A model generated the notes under the pieces. It had not been told where the DNA came from, ran no database searches, and was given only the letters and a program-made list of their open reading frames with translations. Position numbers and translations under genes: made by a program. Positions 22,616-31,855 of a DNA stretch of 45,569 bases are shown piece by piece (the first letter of the stretch is position 1; the number at the start of each line of letters is the position of its first letter). Source of the stretch: a virus; the IMG/VR virus record IMGVR_UViG_3300046810_000402, positions 1 through 45,569 of that record. One strand, given 5' to 3'.

Positions 22616-22956
22616 ACATCAGAACCGAATCATTTCACGCAGGCGAGTTCCTGCTTTCCGAAGGCAATGGCCAGATCTCACGCGAGGCCATCAACGTGGC
22701 TGCAGGTGTGGCGCTGCAGGCGGGCCAGATCCTGGGCTTGATCACAGACAGCGGCGAATTTGGTCCTTATAACCCGACAGCAGAGGACGGCAGCGAAAAC
22801 GCCGCCTGCATCTTGTTCGGACCACTGGGCCAGTCCGACGTCATGCGTCGTGGCCGAGCGATCGTACGGCTGGCCGAGGTCAGCGATGCGCACCTGACCG
22901 GGCTGGACTCTGACGCGGAGAAGGCCCTGGGCCTGCGCTTCATCATCGTTCGCTGA
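22612..22956 (+). CDS. Head decoration protein gpD-like
   Basis: The 114-residue protein resembles lambda gpD-type decoration proteins: VALQAGQILGLITDSGEFGP, ENAACILFGPLGQSDV and a final ALGLRFIIVR. These proteins bind as trimers on the expanded capsid and stabilise it. The gene overlaps the protease stop by 4 bp and precedes the capsid gene. Confidence 0.88.
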   Translation: MNIRTESFHAGEFLLSEGNGQISREAINVAAGVALQAGQILGLITDSGEFGPYNPTAEDGSENAACILFGPLGQSDVMRRGRAIVRLAEVSDAHLTGLDSDAEKALGLRFIIVR

Positions 22957-22976
22957 AGCAATCACAACCATCCCGA

Positions 22977-23002
22977 CCCCGCCACGTGCGGGGTTTGTTA
23001 TT
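22977..23002 (+). terminator. Hairpin with T-rich tail before the capsid gene
   Basis: CCCCGC-CACGT-GCGGGG (22977-22993) is followed by TTTGTTATTT and then CTGGAG before ATG 23017. It is one of four similar hairpin plus ribosome-site modules in the late operon. It may be a weak terminator, or a processing or stability hairpin raising capsid expression. Confidence 0.6.
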
Positions 23003-23016
23003 TCTGGAGTCCGTCC

Positions 23017-24012
23017 ATGGCCGACATCGGCGTTTTCGAAGATGACGCTTTCAGCGTCTCAAGCCTCACCACCGCAATCAACGAACAGGAATACCTGCCG
23101 GGCCGTATTTCGAGCCTCGGCATTTTCGAGGAGGAGGGCGTCACCACGCTGACCGTGCAAGTGGAAAAGGATGGCGACACTCTTGCACTCGTGCCAGCCG
23201 GTGAGCGCGGAACCTCAGGCCTCGTGGTCGGCGGCAGCAAACGGCAACTGATCCCGTTCAACACCGTCCACCTCCCCCAACGCTTCACTATCAAGGCCGA
23301 TGAGATTCAGGGAATCCGTGCGTTCGGGACCCAGAGTGAATTGCAGGCGGTTCAGGACGTGGTGAACAAGCGGCTAGCCAAGGTGAAACGCCAGTTGGAC
23401 ATCACCCATGAGTTTCAGCGCATGGGGGCGCTCAAGGGCCAGGTCCTCGACGCCGACGGCACCACCGTTCTGCTCGACATCTTCGAACGCTTTGGTGTGA
23501 GCCGGCAATCGATGTCCATGGAGTTCGCGAACGAAAAAACACTGGTCCAGGTCAAGTGCGTCGAGGCGCTCGACATGCAAGAGGATGCGCTCGGCAACGT
23601 CACTACCACCGGCTCTATAGGCTTCTGCGGCAAGACTTTCTGGTCGAAGCTGATCGGTCATCCTTCCGTAGTCGATACCTACAAAGCCACTCTGCAGGCC
23701 GCTGCGCTCCGGGGCGATGGCCGAGAGTCGTTCGATTTCGGCGGCATCACCTGGGAACGCTATCGCGGCAAGGTCGCGGGGGTCGCATTCATCGGTGACG
23801 ACGAAGCCCAGTTGGTTCCGGAAGGTGTTCCCGACTTGTTCAAATCGGCTTTTGCACCTGCTGACTACATGGAAACCGTAAACACACTCGGCATCCCGTA
23901 CTACGGCAAGATCGAGCCTATGCCATTCGGCAAGGGCGTTTCCGGTGAGGCTCAATCCAACCCCCTGCACCTGTGTACCCGGCCACGCGCGGTCATCCGA
24001 CTGACACTATGA
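23017..24012 (+). CDS. Major capsid protein, lambda gpE type
   Basis: The 331-residue protein follows the lambda/phiJNUC-type capsid pattern: IGVFEDDAFSVSSLTTAINE, LALVPAGERGTSGLVVGGSK, IPFNTVHLPQRFTIKADEIQ, and the C-terminal FFP-like PYYGKIEPMPFGKGVSGEAQ with NPLHLCTRPRAVIRL. It builds the icosahedral shell. CTGGAG lies upstream after a hairpin. Confidence 0.95.
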   Translation: MADIGVFEDDAFSVSSLTTAINEQEYLPGRISSLGIFEEEGVTTLTVQVEKDGDTLALVPAGERGTSGLVVGGSKRQLIPFNTVHLPQRFTIKADEIQGIRAFGTQSELQAVQDVVNKRLAKVKRQLDITHEFQRMGALKGQVLDADGTTVLLDIFERFGVSRQSMSMEFANEKTLVQVKCVEALDMQEDALGNVTTTGSIGFCGKTFWSKLIGHPSVVDTYKATLQAAALRGDGRESFDFGGITWERYRGKVAGVAFIGDDEAQLVPEGVPDLFKSAFAPADYMETVNTLGIPYYGKIEPMPFGKGVSGEAQSNPLHLCTRPRAVIRLTL

Positions 24013-24329
24013 TCATGGGCTTCCGCGAACTGGTGGTCGACATCGACCACGTCGTGTTTGAAACGCTGGGAGACGAGGGGTTGATCGATGGCCGGCGCGT
24101 AGTGGGCATGTTCTCCGCACCCTGGCTGCAACCCAAGCTTGGGCGGCTCAATACCGGTCTGCGCGAACCCTGTTTCGTCATGCGAGTCAGCGAGGCCGCC
24201 GGGGTCGAGCAGGGCCAAACCATCAGTATCGATCTACCCGCCCTCGACGGCGGCGGCTGCTACACCATTGTCCGTATAGAGCCTGATGGCACCGGCCAAG
24301 TCGCGTTGGTCCTGAGGATAAAACCATGA
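24009..24329 (+). CDS. Head-tail attachment protein, gpFII-like
   Basis: The 106-residue protein starts at ATG 24009, overlapping the capsid stop (ATGA). It reads MIMGFRELVVDIDHVVFETL and later GRLNTGLREPCFVMRVSEAA, ending VRIEPDGTGQVALVLR. Small size, beta content and position directly after the capsid gene fit a head-tail joining protein. Name by position and pattern rather than firm similarity. Confidence 0.65.
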   Translation: MIMGFRELVVDIDHVVFETLGDEGLIDGRRVVGMFSAPWLQPKLGRLNTGLREPCFVMRVSEAAGVEQGQTISIDLPALDGGGCYTIVRIEPDGTGQVALVLRIKP

Positions 24330-24988
24330 GTCTGGGTTCATATTCCGAAGCGCGGTCCGGTCACGGTTTGATCACCCTTCAGCCCTCCACGGCGGACCTG
24401 GAGGCGCTGACAGACTTTGCGAAGCTAGCGCCCAAAGCTGCGGCGAATGCCCAGAGGCGAGCTATCAACAAGACGCTGGGATGGTTGCGCACGCACATCG
24501 GCCGGGAGGTCGGGCGCAAGGAAGGCATTGCCATGCGGGCCGTACGGCAGCGTTTGCGTACTTACCCGGCCAAGGGCGGCGTCAAAGGGAAGTTGTGGTT
24601 CGGGCTCAATGCGTTGGAGGCCAGCCGTACCGGGCGCGCGCGGCAGACGACTGCGGGCGTATCAGTGGGGCGTCGTCGCTACCCTGGCGCGTTTTACAAG
24701 AAAGTGTATGGCGGGAAGCCGGATATCTGGATCCGTACGGCGAGCAAGCATTTCAAAGCCGGCGATTACCCAGACAGCACCGTGTCGTCCGCTTCTGGGC
24801 CCAGCTCGGGATGGATTGCCGAGAACGACAGCCGCTTCCCTTTGGCGAAGGCGAAGGTCTCGATCGAGGCGGCGCAGTCTTCGTTCGACACGTGGGTACG
24901 TCGAGCGGACGTAAGACTGCTGGAGATCCTCAAACAGGAACTGAATTTTGAGCTGCAAAAGTATTTGCGAGGAAATGCCCATGGATGA
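24326..24988 (+). CDS. Minor tail protein gpZ-like
   Basis: The 220-residue basic protein resembles prophage minor tail protein Z: ANAQRRAINKTLGWLRTHIG, a run of basic residues, YPGAFYKKVYGGKPDIWIRT and FPLAKAKVSIEAAQSSFDTW. gpZ acts at the top of the tail in connection to the head. It is the last lambda-like gene before the contractile-tail genes take over. Confidence 0.82.
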   Translation: MSLGSYSEARSGHGLITLQPSTADLEALTDFAKLAPKAAANAQRRAINKTLGWLRTHIGREVGRKEGIAMRAVRQRLRTYPAKGGVKGKLWFGLNALEASRTGRARQTTAGVSVGRRRYPGAFYKKVYGGKPDIWIRTASKHFKAGDYPDSTVSSASGPSSGWIAENDSRFPLAKAKVSIEAAQSSFDTWVRRADVRLLEILKQELNFELQKYLRGNAHG

Positions 24989-25493
24989 CCAGCGACTAAC
25001 ACTGGACCTGTTCCTGAGCACCATTGAGCGCCGACTTGGTGAACAGTTGCCGGGCTTGCAGACGGTAGCAACATGGCCGGACATTCGAGACCACGTGCGT
25101 TTGCCGGCAATGTTTCTGGAGTTGGCCGAGGTCGATCCCGGTATGGACCCCGGTACGGGGCGGGTCGGGCTAGCCTGCAGGATGGAGGCCTATCTCATCG
25201 TTGCAGCTGAGGAACTGCGCCACCACCATCAGGCGGCGCACTTGGCCACACAGTTGGCAGTGTTGCTTCGCGCCCAATATTGGGATCTGGACGACGTGGA
25301 CGCTGCTGAATTCGTGCAGGCCGGTCCGGACTGGACCAAGCCGGAGCTGGACGGCTACACCGTGTGGAAGGTCGAGTGGGCCCAGCAAATTTATCTGGGA
25401 GAAGAGCAATGGCCTTGGCCGGATGCGGAGCCTGCATTTCTTGAGCCGGAACTGAACCCTGATCAGGTCGACATCGACGTGGCGGTCTCGTGA
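24981..25493 (+). CDS. Tail completion/terminator-like protein
   Basis: The 170-residue protein starts at ATG 24981, seven bases after GAGGA in the 3' end of gpZ. It has an alpha/beta N-terminus (LFLSTIERRLGEQLPGLQTV), RLPAMFLELAEVDPG and EAYLIVAAEELRHHHQAAHL, like small tail-terminator or Mu gp37-type proteins. It marks the junction between head and tail modules. The specific family is uncertain. Confidence 0.6.
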   Translation: MDDQRLTLDLFLSTIERRLGEQLPGLQTVATWPDIRDHVRLPAMFLELAEVDPGMDPGTGRVGLACRMEAYLIVAAEELRHHHQAAHLATQLAVLLRAQYWDLDDVDAAEFVQAGPDWTKPELDGYTVWKVEWAQQIYLGEEQWPWPDAEPAFLEPELNPDQVDIDVAVS

Positions 25494-26050
25494 GCCGCGA
25501 AGCATTGGCCGAACATGACCGGATGATAGCTGCCATGTTGATGCCGGGGCACGTTGTGGCCATCGACACCGTAGAGGCCATGGTGCGGATCGATTCGCGG
25601 GGCTGGGTCAGTCCCTGGGTTCGCTGGCACAGCCTGGCTGCCGGCAAGGCGCGTCACTGGCGGGCGCCAAGCATGAATGAGAAAGGCTCACTGATCTGCC
25701 CGCACGGCCAACCGCAACTTGGCCGATTCATTCCCGGCCTTTACAGCGAAGACTTCCCTCAACCTGATAACCGCGACCATGTCGAGGTCTGGCGATTTGA
25801 GGATGGCGGTTCGCTGGTTTATGACTGGGAGGCCAGCACCTACGACATCACGCTACCCACGGGGACCGGAACCATTCGAGTGGGCGGTTCAGTCTTTACC
25901 GTGAAAGACAGCGAAGTGTCAGTGGATTCGGCGTCGATCAAGCTGAACGGCAATACCGAAATCAACGGAACACTGCTCGTGTCCAAGGATGTGACCGGCC
26001 TGGGCAAGATCATCGACACCGGTGGGAACACGCCAAATCACGCACATTGA
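25490..26050 (+). CDS. Baseplate spike protein V (P2 gpV type)
   Basis: The 186-residue protein has an N-terminal OB-like domain (VVAIDTVEAMVRIDSRGWVS, WVRWHSLAAGKARHWRAPS) and a C-terminal repetitive beta-helix (GTGTIRVGGSVFTVKDSEVS, ASIKLNGNTEINGTLLVS). It ends NTPNHAH, and the closing HxH resembles the iron-binding apex of P2-type spikes. It pierces the outer membrane when the sheath contracts. It overlaps the preceding gene by 4 bp. Confidence 0.92.
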   Translation: MSREALAEHDRMIAAMLMPGHVVAIDTVEAMVRIDSRGWVSPWVRWHSLAAGKARHWRAPSMNEKGSLICPHGQPQLGRFIPGLYSEDFPQPDNRDHVEVWRFEDGGSLVYDWEASTYDITLPTGTGTIRVGGSVFTVKDSEVSVDSASIKLNGNTEINGTLLVSKDVTGLGKIIDTGGNTPNHAH

Positions 26051-26063
26051 CCCCGTTCGTTCG

Positions 26064-26086
26064 CCCGCTTCGGCGGGTTGTTTTAT
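26064..26086 (+). terminator. UUCG hairpin with T-rich tail
   Basis: CCCGC-TTCG-GCGGG (26064-26077) is an extra-stable UUCG tetraloop stem, followed by TTGTTTTAT and TGGAGA before ATG 26100. It is the second of four similar modules. Confidence 0.65.
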
Positions 26087-26099
26087 GCCTGGAGAAATC

Positions 26100-26348
26100 A
26101 TGACGACCAAAAAGACGAACACTGCATCTGCGGACGAAACACCTGCGACCCCCATCTCTACTAACGAGCAGGCAACAGCGGGAGAGGGCGTCAGGCCAGT
26201 GTTTCGCGACAGGGTCTACACCTCGCGCACACTGGTCCTGTCGGACGGCACGGCGGTACCGGTGGCGGCGGGAAAGATCGTGGCCACCACCGATGAGCTG
26301 CTTGCCTATCTCACCGCCGAGGCCGATTTCGAACCTCTGCCAAGGTAA
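26100..26348 (+). CDS. Small uncharacterised baseplate-region protein
   Basis: The 82-residue protein starts MTTKKTNTASADETPATPIS, a low-complexity Thr/Ala/Glu stretch. A compact beta part follows (YTSRTLVLSDGTAVPVAAGK) ending DELLAYLTAEADFEPLP. TGGAGA lies four bases before ATG. Its location between V and W is shared with other Pseudomonas P2-like tails. Function is unknown. Confidence 0.65.
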   Translation: MTTKKTNTASADETPATPISTNEQATAGEGVRPVFRDRVYTSRTLVLSDGTAVPVAAGKIVATTDELLAYLTAEADFEPLPR

Positions 26349-26354
26349 CGCCAA

Positions 26355-26681
26355 ATGATTGGAATGGATCGGGTAACCGGCAAGCCGCTGTCGGGCGTGG
26401 CGCATCTACGCCAATCAATCGGTGATGTCCTTGCCACGCCGGTTGGCAGTCGCCGGATGAAACCGGAGTACGGCAGTACCCTGCGACGATACGTCGATCT
26501 CCCAGTGACCGAAGGCTGGAAAGGCGCGGTTCAGGCCGAGGCGGCCCGCGCGCTTGGGCGATGGGAGCCACGGGTAGACCTTTCGAGTATCAGGGTGATT
26601 GCGGTACTCCGAGGGAACATCACTTTTCAGCTTGCCATCGATTATTTGGGTGATCGCACAATTCTGGAGGTGTCTGCATGA
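26355..26681 (+). CDS. Baseplate wedge protein W (gp25-like)
   Basis: The 108-residue protein has the gp25/P2 W lysozyme-like fold signature: HLRQSIGDVLATPVGSRRMK, PEYGSTLRRYVDLPV, and a C-terminal strand region. It anchors sheath assembly at the baseplate. It overlaps gene J by 4 bp, as in P2. Confidence 0.9.
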   Translation: MIGMDRVTGKPLSGVAHLRQSIGDVLATPVGSRRMKPEYGSTLRRYVDLPVTEGWKGAVQAEAARALGRWEPRVDLSSIRVIAVLRGNITFQLAIDYLGDRTILEVSA

Positions 26682-27559
26682 ACCCGGTGGACCTGTCCTC
26701 TTTGCCAGCGCCGGAGGTGCTGGAAACGCTGGACTTTGAAACCCTCTACCAGGATGAGCTGGCGACCTTCGAACGAATGATGGGTGAAGGCTGGAACGCT
26801 GCACTGGAGAGTGATCCAGTGGTCAAGCTGCTGGAGGTGGGGGCGTATCGAAAGATGACCAATCGCGCCCGCGTCAACGATGCCGCAAAAGCCTTGCTGC
26901 TGGCTTATGCCAGACGCGGTGATCTGGATCACCTCGCCGCGCGGGTCAACCTGCAGCGTCTCGTGATCCAGGCCAGCGACTTGACCACCGTTCCGCCTAC
27001 GCCAGAAGTGCTGGAGGAGGACGACGCTCTTCGAGAACGCATCCAGATGCGTTGGGAGGGTCTGACCACAGCGGGCCCGCGCAGCAGCTACATCTTGCAT
27101 GCGCGAAATGCGACAGCGCTGGTCGGGGACGCAACAGCAGAAAGCCCATCGCCTGCCGTCGTCGTTGTCACCCTCCAGCATCTGATGGGTGACGGGACGG
27201 CGGACGCCGAGCTGGTAGCGAGAGTGAAGTCGTACCTAAGCGACGACGACATTCGGCCGCTCGGCGACCGGTTGACGGTGCAAAGCGCAGAAGTCCTGCC
27301 CTATACGGTTGAAGCAATTGTTCATCCGGTCGGGACCGGTTCGGAAAACGAGGCGATTCTGGCCGAATGTGAGAGCCGACTGGCTGCCTGGGTAAACCCT
27401 CGACGGCGGCTTGGCGTTGAAGTGGCGCGGTCTGCAATCGACGCCCAGCTGCATATCACCGGTGTGCGCCGCGTGGAGCTGGTGGATTGGGAGGACATCG
27501 TTCCCAGTAAATCCCAAGCGGCGTACTGCACCGGTTACAGCGTGATGTTGGGGGCTTGA
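26678..27559 (+). CDS. Baseplate assembly protein J (P2 gpJ type)
   Basis: The 293-residue protein matches P2 gpJ: VVKLLEVGAYRKMTNRARVN, ALLLAYARRGDLDHLAARVN, YILHARNATALVGDATAESP and the closing VELVDWEDIVPSKSQAAYCT. It forms the wedge of the contractile baseplate. It follows W and abuts I with adjacent stop and start codons. Confidence 0.93.
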   Translation: MNPVDLSSLPAPEVLETLDFETLYQDELATFERMMGEGWNAALESDPVVKLLEVGAYRKMTNRARVNDAAKALLLAYARRGDLDHLAARVNLQRLVIQASDLTTVPPTPEVLEEDDALRERIQMRWEGLTTAGPRSSYILHARNATALVGDATAESPSPAVVVVTLQHLMGDGTADAELVARVKSYLSDDDIRPLGDRLTVQSAEVLPYTVEAIVHPVGTGSENEAILAECESRLAAWVNPRRRLGVEVARSAIDAQLHITGVRRVELVDWEDIVPSKSQAAYCTGYSVMLGA

Positions 27560-28165
27560 ATGACCAGTCTTTTACCCAACAACAGCACGCTACTGGAAAG
27601 GGCGGTCGAGGCGGCAACGGATGACTTTACCCCGGTGCCGCTGCGCGACATTTATAAACCCGATACCTGTCCGGTTGCCCTGTTGCCATTTCTGGCGTGG
27701 GAGTGCTCGGTGGACCGCTGGGACGAATCCTGGCCGGAATTCATCAAGCGCGCGGCCATTCGCTCCTCGTTCTACATCCACGCACACAAGGGGACCATTG
27801 GTGCGTTACGGCGAGTCGTCGAACCCTTGGGCTATCTGATCGAGGTGGTGGAGTGGTGGCAGACGGTTCCCGAAGGCGTGCCAGGTACGTTCGCCCTCAA
27901 AGTCGGCGTACTCGAAACAGGTATCACAGAAGAGATGTACGAAGAACTGACATGGCTTATCGATGATGCCAAGCCGGTGTCGCGACATGTGACCGGCCTT
28001 GCCATAAGTCTGGAAACGAGCGGCCATCTCAGCATCGCAGCCTGCGCATATGACGGCGATGAAATAGACATCTACCCGCCCGCACCGCGCGACATTGAGG
28101 TCGGCGGGAGCTTTGGCATGGGCGGTCGAGAGACCACAATTGATGAACTGGATACTTACGGATGA
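27560..28165 (+). CDS. Tail protein I (P2 gpI type)
   Basis: The 201-residue protein has P2 gpI signatures: NNSTLLERAVEAATDDFTPV, LPFLAWECSVDRWDESWPEF, HKGTIGALRRVVEPLGY, and a strand-rich C-terminus. It joins the baseplate wedge to the tail fibre. Its stop overlaps the fibre gene start by 4 bp. Confidence 0.93.
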   Translation: MTSLLPNNSTLLERAVEAATDDFTPVPLRDIYKPDTCPVALLPFLAWECSVDRWDESWPEFIKRAAIRSSFYIHAHKGTIGALRRVVEPLGYLIEVVEWWQTVPEGVPGTFALKVGVLETGITEEMYEELTWLIDDAKPVSRHVTGLAISLETSGHLSIAACAYDGDEIDIYPPAPRDIEVGGSFGMGGRETTIDELDTYG

Positions 28166-29460
28166 TCGATCAAAACTCGCAGTTCTTTGCCATCCTGACG
28201 AATGTCGGTGTGGCAAAGCAGGCGAACGCCGACGCGCTCGGCGTGCCGTGGAATATCACGGAGATGGGTGTTGGGGACGCCAACGATTCAGACCCTGTGC
28301 CAGACGCTACACAAACCCGGTTGCTCAATGAGCGCCGCCGTGCACCCCTTAACCAACTGAGCGTCGACCCCAAAAATGCGGCGATCATCATCGCCGAACA
28401 GGTAATCCCCGGCGAGGTTGGAGGGTGGTGGATTCGGGAAATCGGTCTCTACGACGCGGACGGAGACCTTGTTGCCATCGCTAACTGCGCGCCGTCATTC
28501 AAGCCGCTGCTGAACCAAGGCTCTGGCCGCACGCAGGTGGTGCGTATCAACCTGTTAGTGAGTAATTCAAGCAACGTCGAGTTGAAGATCGACCCCAGCG
28601 TGGTTCTCTCCACAAGGGACTACGTTGACCGAATGCGTATCCGCATCTTGGGTGAGTTAGCCGTCAGAGTACTCCGGGTGGCCGCCTCCAAGAGGCTTAA
28701 TGGGGCAGATATGGGGCTGGTCCTCATCGACGCTCAAAAAGAGGATCTGGAAATTGTTTTGCCGTCATCCACATCTGTCGGCACGGCCGACATCCTGGTG
28801 AAGCGCGTGGACAACACCGGTAACCGTCTGAGAGTCCGGACGTCGGGTAACGATAGAGTCCTGTTCCATACTCATCTGACCCCATTCGGGTATCCCTTCT
28901 TCGTGCTCATGGGCGCGGGTGACTGGTGGCATTTGCGAAGTGACGGTGAAGGGGGCTGGTGGCCAATCGGCCGGTATGACAACAGCCCCTTGGGGCAGCC
29001 TGTGATGGAAACTACCGTCAGTTTTCCTCCAGGTGGCTATGGCGCGGCGAATGGGACCGAGCTGTCTTCATCAGAATGGCCTTGGTTGTGGGATCACGCC
29101 CAACAATCCGGAATGCTGATCGACGACGATCAATCCCGGATGAAGGAGGGCTGCTGGAGAAAGGTGGACACAGGGCTGACATTTCGTGTCCCTGAACTAC
29201 GCGGTCAATTTTTGCGCGTATTGGACGAGGGACGTGGGTTGGACGTCGGTCGCGATCCAGGCAGCAATCAAAATCAAGAACTCCAGACGCATTCACACAG
29301 CGCAACAATCAATATGGATTTCGGCGGAAACGTCGGTGGTAACGCCGTTTGTGGTGATGAAAACCGGTACGGCATGATGGAGCTTTCCACTGCACCGGCA
29401 GGTGGGGCTGAGACACGCCCCTACAACATTGCCTATCCGTGCCGAATCAAAGTGATCTGA
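28162..29460 (+). CDS. Tail fibre protein (P2 gpH / DUF3751 N-terminus)
   Basis: The 432-residue receptor-binding protein has a conserved baseplate-attachment N-terminus (FFAILTNVGVAKQANADALG, EVGGWWIREIGLYDADGDLV, about 1-160). A variable shaft follows, then a C-terminal collar-like head (GQFLRVLDEGRGLDVGRDPG, LQTHSHSA, RPYNIAYPCRIKV). It determines host range. The short shaft compared with P2 H suggests recombination in the distal part. Confidence 0.9.
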   Translation: MIDQNSQFFAILTNVGVAKQANADALGVPWNITEMGVGDANDSDPVPDATQTRLLNERRRAPLNQLSVDPKNAAIIIAEQVIPGEVGGWWIREIGLYDADGDLVAIANCAPSFKPLLNQGSGRTQVVRINLLVSNSSNVELKIDPSVVLSTRDYVDRMRIRILGELAVRVLRVAASKRLNGADMGLVLIDAQKEDLEIVLPSSTSVGTADILVKRVDNTGNRLRVRTSGNDRVLFHTHLTPFGYPFFVLMGAGDWWHLRSDGEGGWWPIGRYDNSPLGQPVMETTVSFPPGGYGAANGTELSSSEWPWLWDHAQQSGMLIDDDQSRMKEGCWRKVDTGLTFRVPELRGQFLRVLDEGRGLDVGRDPGSNQNQELQTHSHSATINMDFGGNVGGNAVCGDENRYGMMELSTAPAGGAETRPYNIAYPCRIKVI

Positions 29461-29467
29461 GGTGGCT

Positions 29468-30031
29468 ATGTTTATTTATCTTCTCAACAACGACGCCATC
29501 TGCACCGGACCTGTCGTGCTTCCCGTCATTCCTGGAATGGGTGTGCAGCTTCCCGGAAACGCTGTTGAGGTCAGTAAGTTACTGACGCCCTCCGTCGGTA
29601 AGGTCTGGGTTTGGCAAGACGGCAAGCCTCAGCAGATGAGTGATCAGCGGGGGCCGGCTTTTCGCAAGGATACTGGGGACGCCCAAGAATGGACTGAGTT
29701 AGGCGAGCTACCTGAAGAACTGACGCTAGTGCCCCCGCCGGGCCCTCACTACTTCTGGACTCAAGCAGGGTGGGAGTTGGATGAAGCGGCAGAAAATGCA
29801 TCGGTTAGATCGCGCTCCCTCGCTAACCGCGACGGTCTGCTCTATGAAGCTGGATTGCGGATCGCGCCGTTGCAGGACGCAGTAGACCTTAATAAAGCCA
29901 CCGCCCAGGAAGAAGCTGCCTTGGCAAGATGGAAGGAGTACCGCATAGCCCTCAACCGGATCGAAGATCAGGACGGTTTCCCGTCTGACATTGAGTGGCC
30001 AGTTCAGCCGGAGGTGAAGAAGGCAACGTAA
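29468..30031 (+). CDS. Tail fibre assembly chaperone
   Basis: The 187-residue protein starts MFIYLLNNDAICTGPVVLPV and ends with a motif typical of tail fibre assembly proteins: ATAQEEAALARWKEYRIALN, then FPSDIEWPVQPEVK. These chaperones fold or trim the preceding fibre. ATG 29468 follows GAGG by five bases; GTG 29462 is an alternative. Confidence 0.85.
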   Translation: MFIYLLNNDAICTGPVVLPVIPGMGVQLPGNAVEVSKLLTPSVGKVWVWQDGKPQQMSDQRGPAFRKDTGDAQEWTELGELPEELTLVPPPGPHYFWTQAGWELDEAAENASVRSRSLANRDGLLYEAGLRIAPLQDAVDLNKATAQEEAALARWKEYRIALNRIEDQDGFPSDIEWPVQPEVKKAT

Positions 30032-30107
30032 CCGCCTCCACCCGTCTCGGTGCCTCACAGGTGCAATCACCGCGTGAGCTGCAACTGTTTTCAAACAAAT
30101 GCCTATT

Positions 30108-30127
30108 CCCCGCTCTGCGGGGTTTTT
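30108..30127 (+). terminator. Terminator-like hairpin before the sheath gene
   Basis: CCCCGC-TCT-GCGGGG (30108-30122) is followed by TTTTT, then TTTCTGGAGA before ATG 30147. This is the most terminator-like of the internal modules, yet the sheath, tube and later genes must be expressed, so read-through or a promoter is implied. Confidence 0.7.
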
Positions 30128-30146
30128 CGTTTCTGGAGAATGCTCA

Positions 30147-31331
30147 ATGAGCTCCACCGATTTCTTCCACGGCGTAACGGTTACCAACCTTGATGTTGGA
30201 GCGCGCGTCATTTCGCTGCCGTCCTCATCAATCATTGGACTGTGTGACACCTTCATGCCAGGCCCCGGCGCAGATGGAACGCCGGCTGCCGCAGTCAACG
30301 AGCTGAAGCTCATCACCAGCGAGCGTGAAGCTGTAGCGGCCTGGGGGCCTGATGCGGCCATTACCAAGGCATGTCAGGCGATCTACACACGCGCTAAAGC
30401 CGTCATCATCGGATGCGGAGTAGCAGTTGAAGAGGATGAAGCGAAGCAAAATTCAGCCATCATCGGCGGGGTGCTTGTATCCGGGCAGCGTACGGGCTTG
30501 CAAGCCCTGCTGGACGGCAAGAGCAAGTTCAATGCCCAGCCACGGCTGATCGCGGCGCCCAAGCACTCCTCGATTCAGGCCGTCGCCACGGCCATGGATG
30601 CATTGGCTGACAAGCTCCGAGCCGTCGCGATCATTGATGGTCCCAACACCACTGACGAGGCCGCGCTGAACTATGCCGAGAACTTTGGCAGCAAGCGTGT
30701 ATTTCTGGTCGATCCGGGTGTGCAGTATTGGGACACCACAGCGAACGCCACGGTTGACGCCGCTGCCTCTGCCTACACCGCCGGCCTGTTCGCCTGGACC
30801 GACAATGAATATGGTTTCTGGGCCTCACCGTCCAACAAGGAATTCGTCGGTATCACGGGTACCTCGCGCCCGATCGAGTTTCTGGACGGCGACACCACCT
30901 GCAGAGCCAACCTTCTGAACGCGGCGAACATCACCACCATCATCCGGGACGACGGCTATCGCCTCTGGGGTAACCGCACGCGCTCGAGCGACCCGAAATG
31001 GGCATTCGTCACCCGCGTGCGAACCATGGATATGGTGATGGACGCGATCCTGTATGGCCATAAGTGGGCCGTCGACCGATCAATTACCAAGACCTACGTC
31101 AAGGATGTGACCGAAGGCCTGCAGAACTTCATGCGCGACCTGAGGAATCAGGGCGCGATCATCAATTTTGAAGTCTACGCGGACCCTGAACGCAACACTG
31201 CCAGCCAGCTGGAACAGGGGAAGGTGTACTGGGTGATTCGATTCACCGATGTGCCACCGGCAGAAAACCCGAACTTCATTGTCGAGGTCACCAATCAGTG
31301 GCTGACCGAAGTTCTCGATAACGCCGCATAA
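30147..31331 (+). CDS. Tail sheath protein FI
   Basis: The 394-residue contractile sheath starts MSSTDFFHGVTVTNLDVGAR. P2 FI-type features include VGVAVEEDEAKQNSAIIGG-like region, NYAENFGSKRVFLVDPGVQY, and the conserved C-terminal WVIRFTDVPPAENPNFIVEV. It polymerises around the tube and contracts at infection. TGGAGA lies seven bases before the ATG. Confidence 0.95.
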   Translation: MSSTDFFHGVTVTNLDVGARVISLPSSSIIGLCDTFMPGPGADGTPAAAVNELKLITSEREAVAAWGPDAAITKACQAIYTRAKAVIIGCGVAVEEDEAKQNSAIIGGVLVSGQRTGLQALLDGKSKFNAQPRLIAAPKHSSIQAVATAMDALADKLRAVAIIDGPNTTDEAALNYAENFGSKRVFLVDPGVQYWDTTANATVDAAASAYTAGLFAWTDNEYGFWASPSNKEFVGITGTSRPIEFLDGDTTCRANLLNAANITTIIRDDGYRLWGNRTRSSDPKWAFVTRVRTMDMVMDAILYGHKWAVDRSITKTYVKDVTEGLQNFMRDLRNQGAIINFEVYADPERNTASQLEQGKVYWVIRFTDVPPAENPNFIVEVTNQWLTEVLDNAA

Positions 31332-31342
31332 GGGGCTGCTCA

Positions 31343-31846
31343 ATGATTCCGCAAACGCTGTTCAACCAGAACCTGTTCATCGACGGCATCACCTTTCAGG
31401 GCGATGTGCCCGAGCTCTCTTTGCCCAAGGTCACCGTCAAGACCGAGGGCTACCGCGCCGGCGGCATGGATGGAGAAATAGACATGGATACCGGCCTTGA
31501 AAAACTGGAGGCCTCCTTCAGCACCAACGGTGTGCGCAAGGAAGCGATGAAGTTTCTCGGACTCGCCGACCAGACAGCCTTCAACGGTTCGTTCAGGGGC
31601 TCGTTCAAGGAGCAGAAAGGACGATTCGTGGGCACGGTCGCGACGATTCGGGGAATGCTCAAAGAGGTCGATCCCGGGAGCTGGAAGCCGGGCGACAAGG
31701 CAGAGTTCAAGTACGCCGTTAGCGTCTCGTACTACAAGTTCGAAATCGACGGCGTCGTCATGTACGAAATCGACCCCGCCAACTCGGTACGAGTCATCAA
31801 CGGCGTGGATCAGCTTCAGCAAATGCGCAACCAACTGGGTCTGTAG
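31343..31846 (+). CDS. Tail tube protein FII
   Basis: The 167-residue protein begins MIPQTLFNQNLFIDGITFQG and contains LPKVTVKTEGYRAGGMDGEI and a C-terminal YYKFEIDGVVMYEIDPANSV, matching P2 FII tube proteins. It forms the inner tube inside the sheath. It follows FI by 11 bp. Confidence 0.95.
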   Translation: MIPQTLFNQNLFIDGITFQGDVPELSLPKVTVKTEGYRAGGMDGEIDMDTGLEKLEASFSTNGVRKEAMKFLGLADQTAFNGSFRGSFKEQKGRFVGTVATIRGMLKEVDPGSWKPGDKAEFKYAVSVSYYKFEIDGVVMYEIDPANSVRVINGVDQLQQMRNQLGL

Positions 31847-31855
31847 GGAGACAAC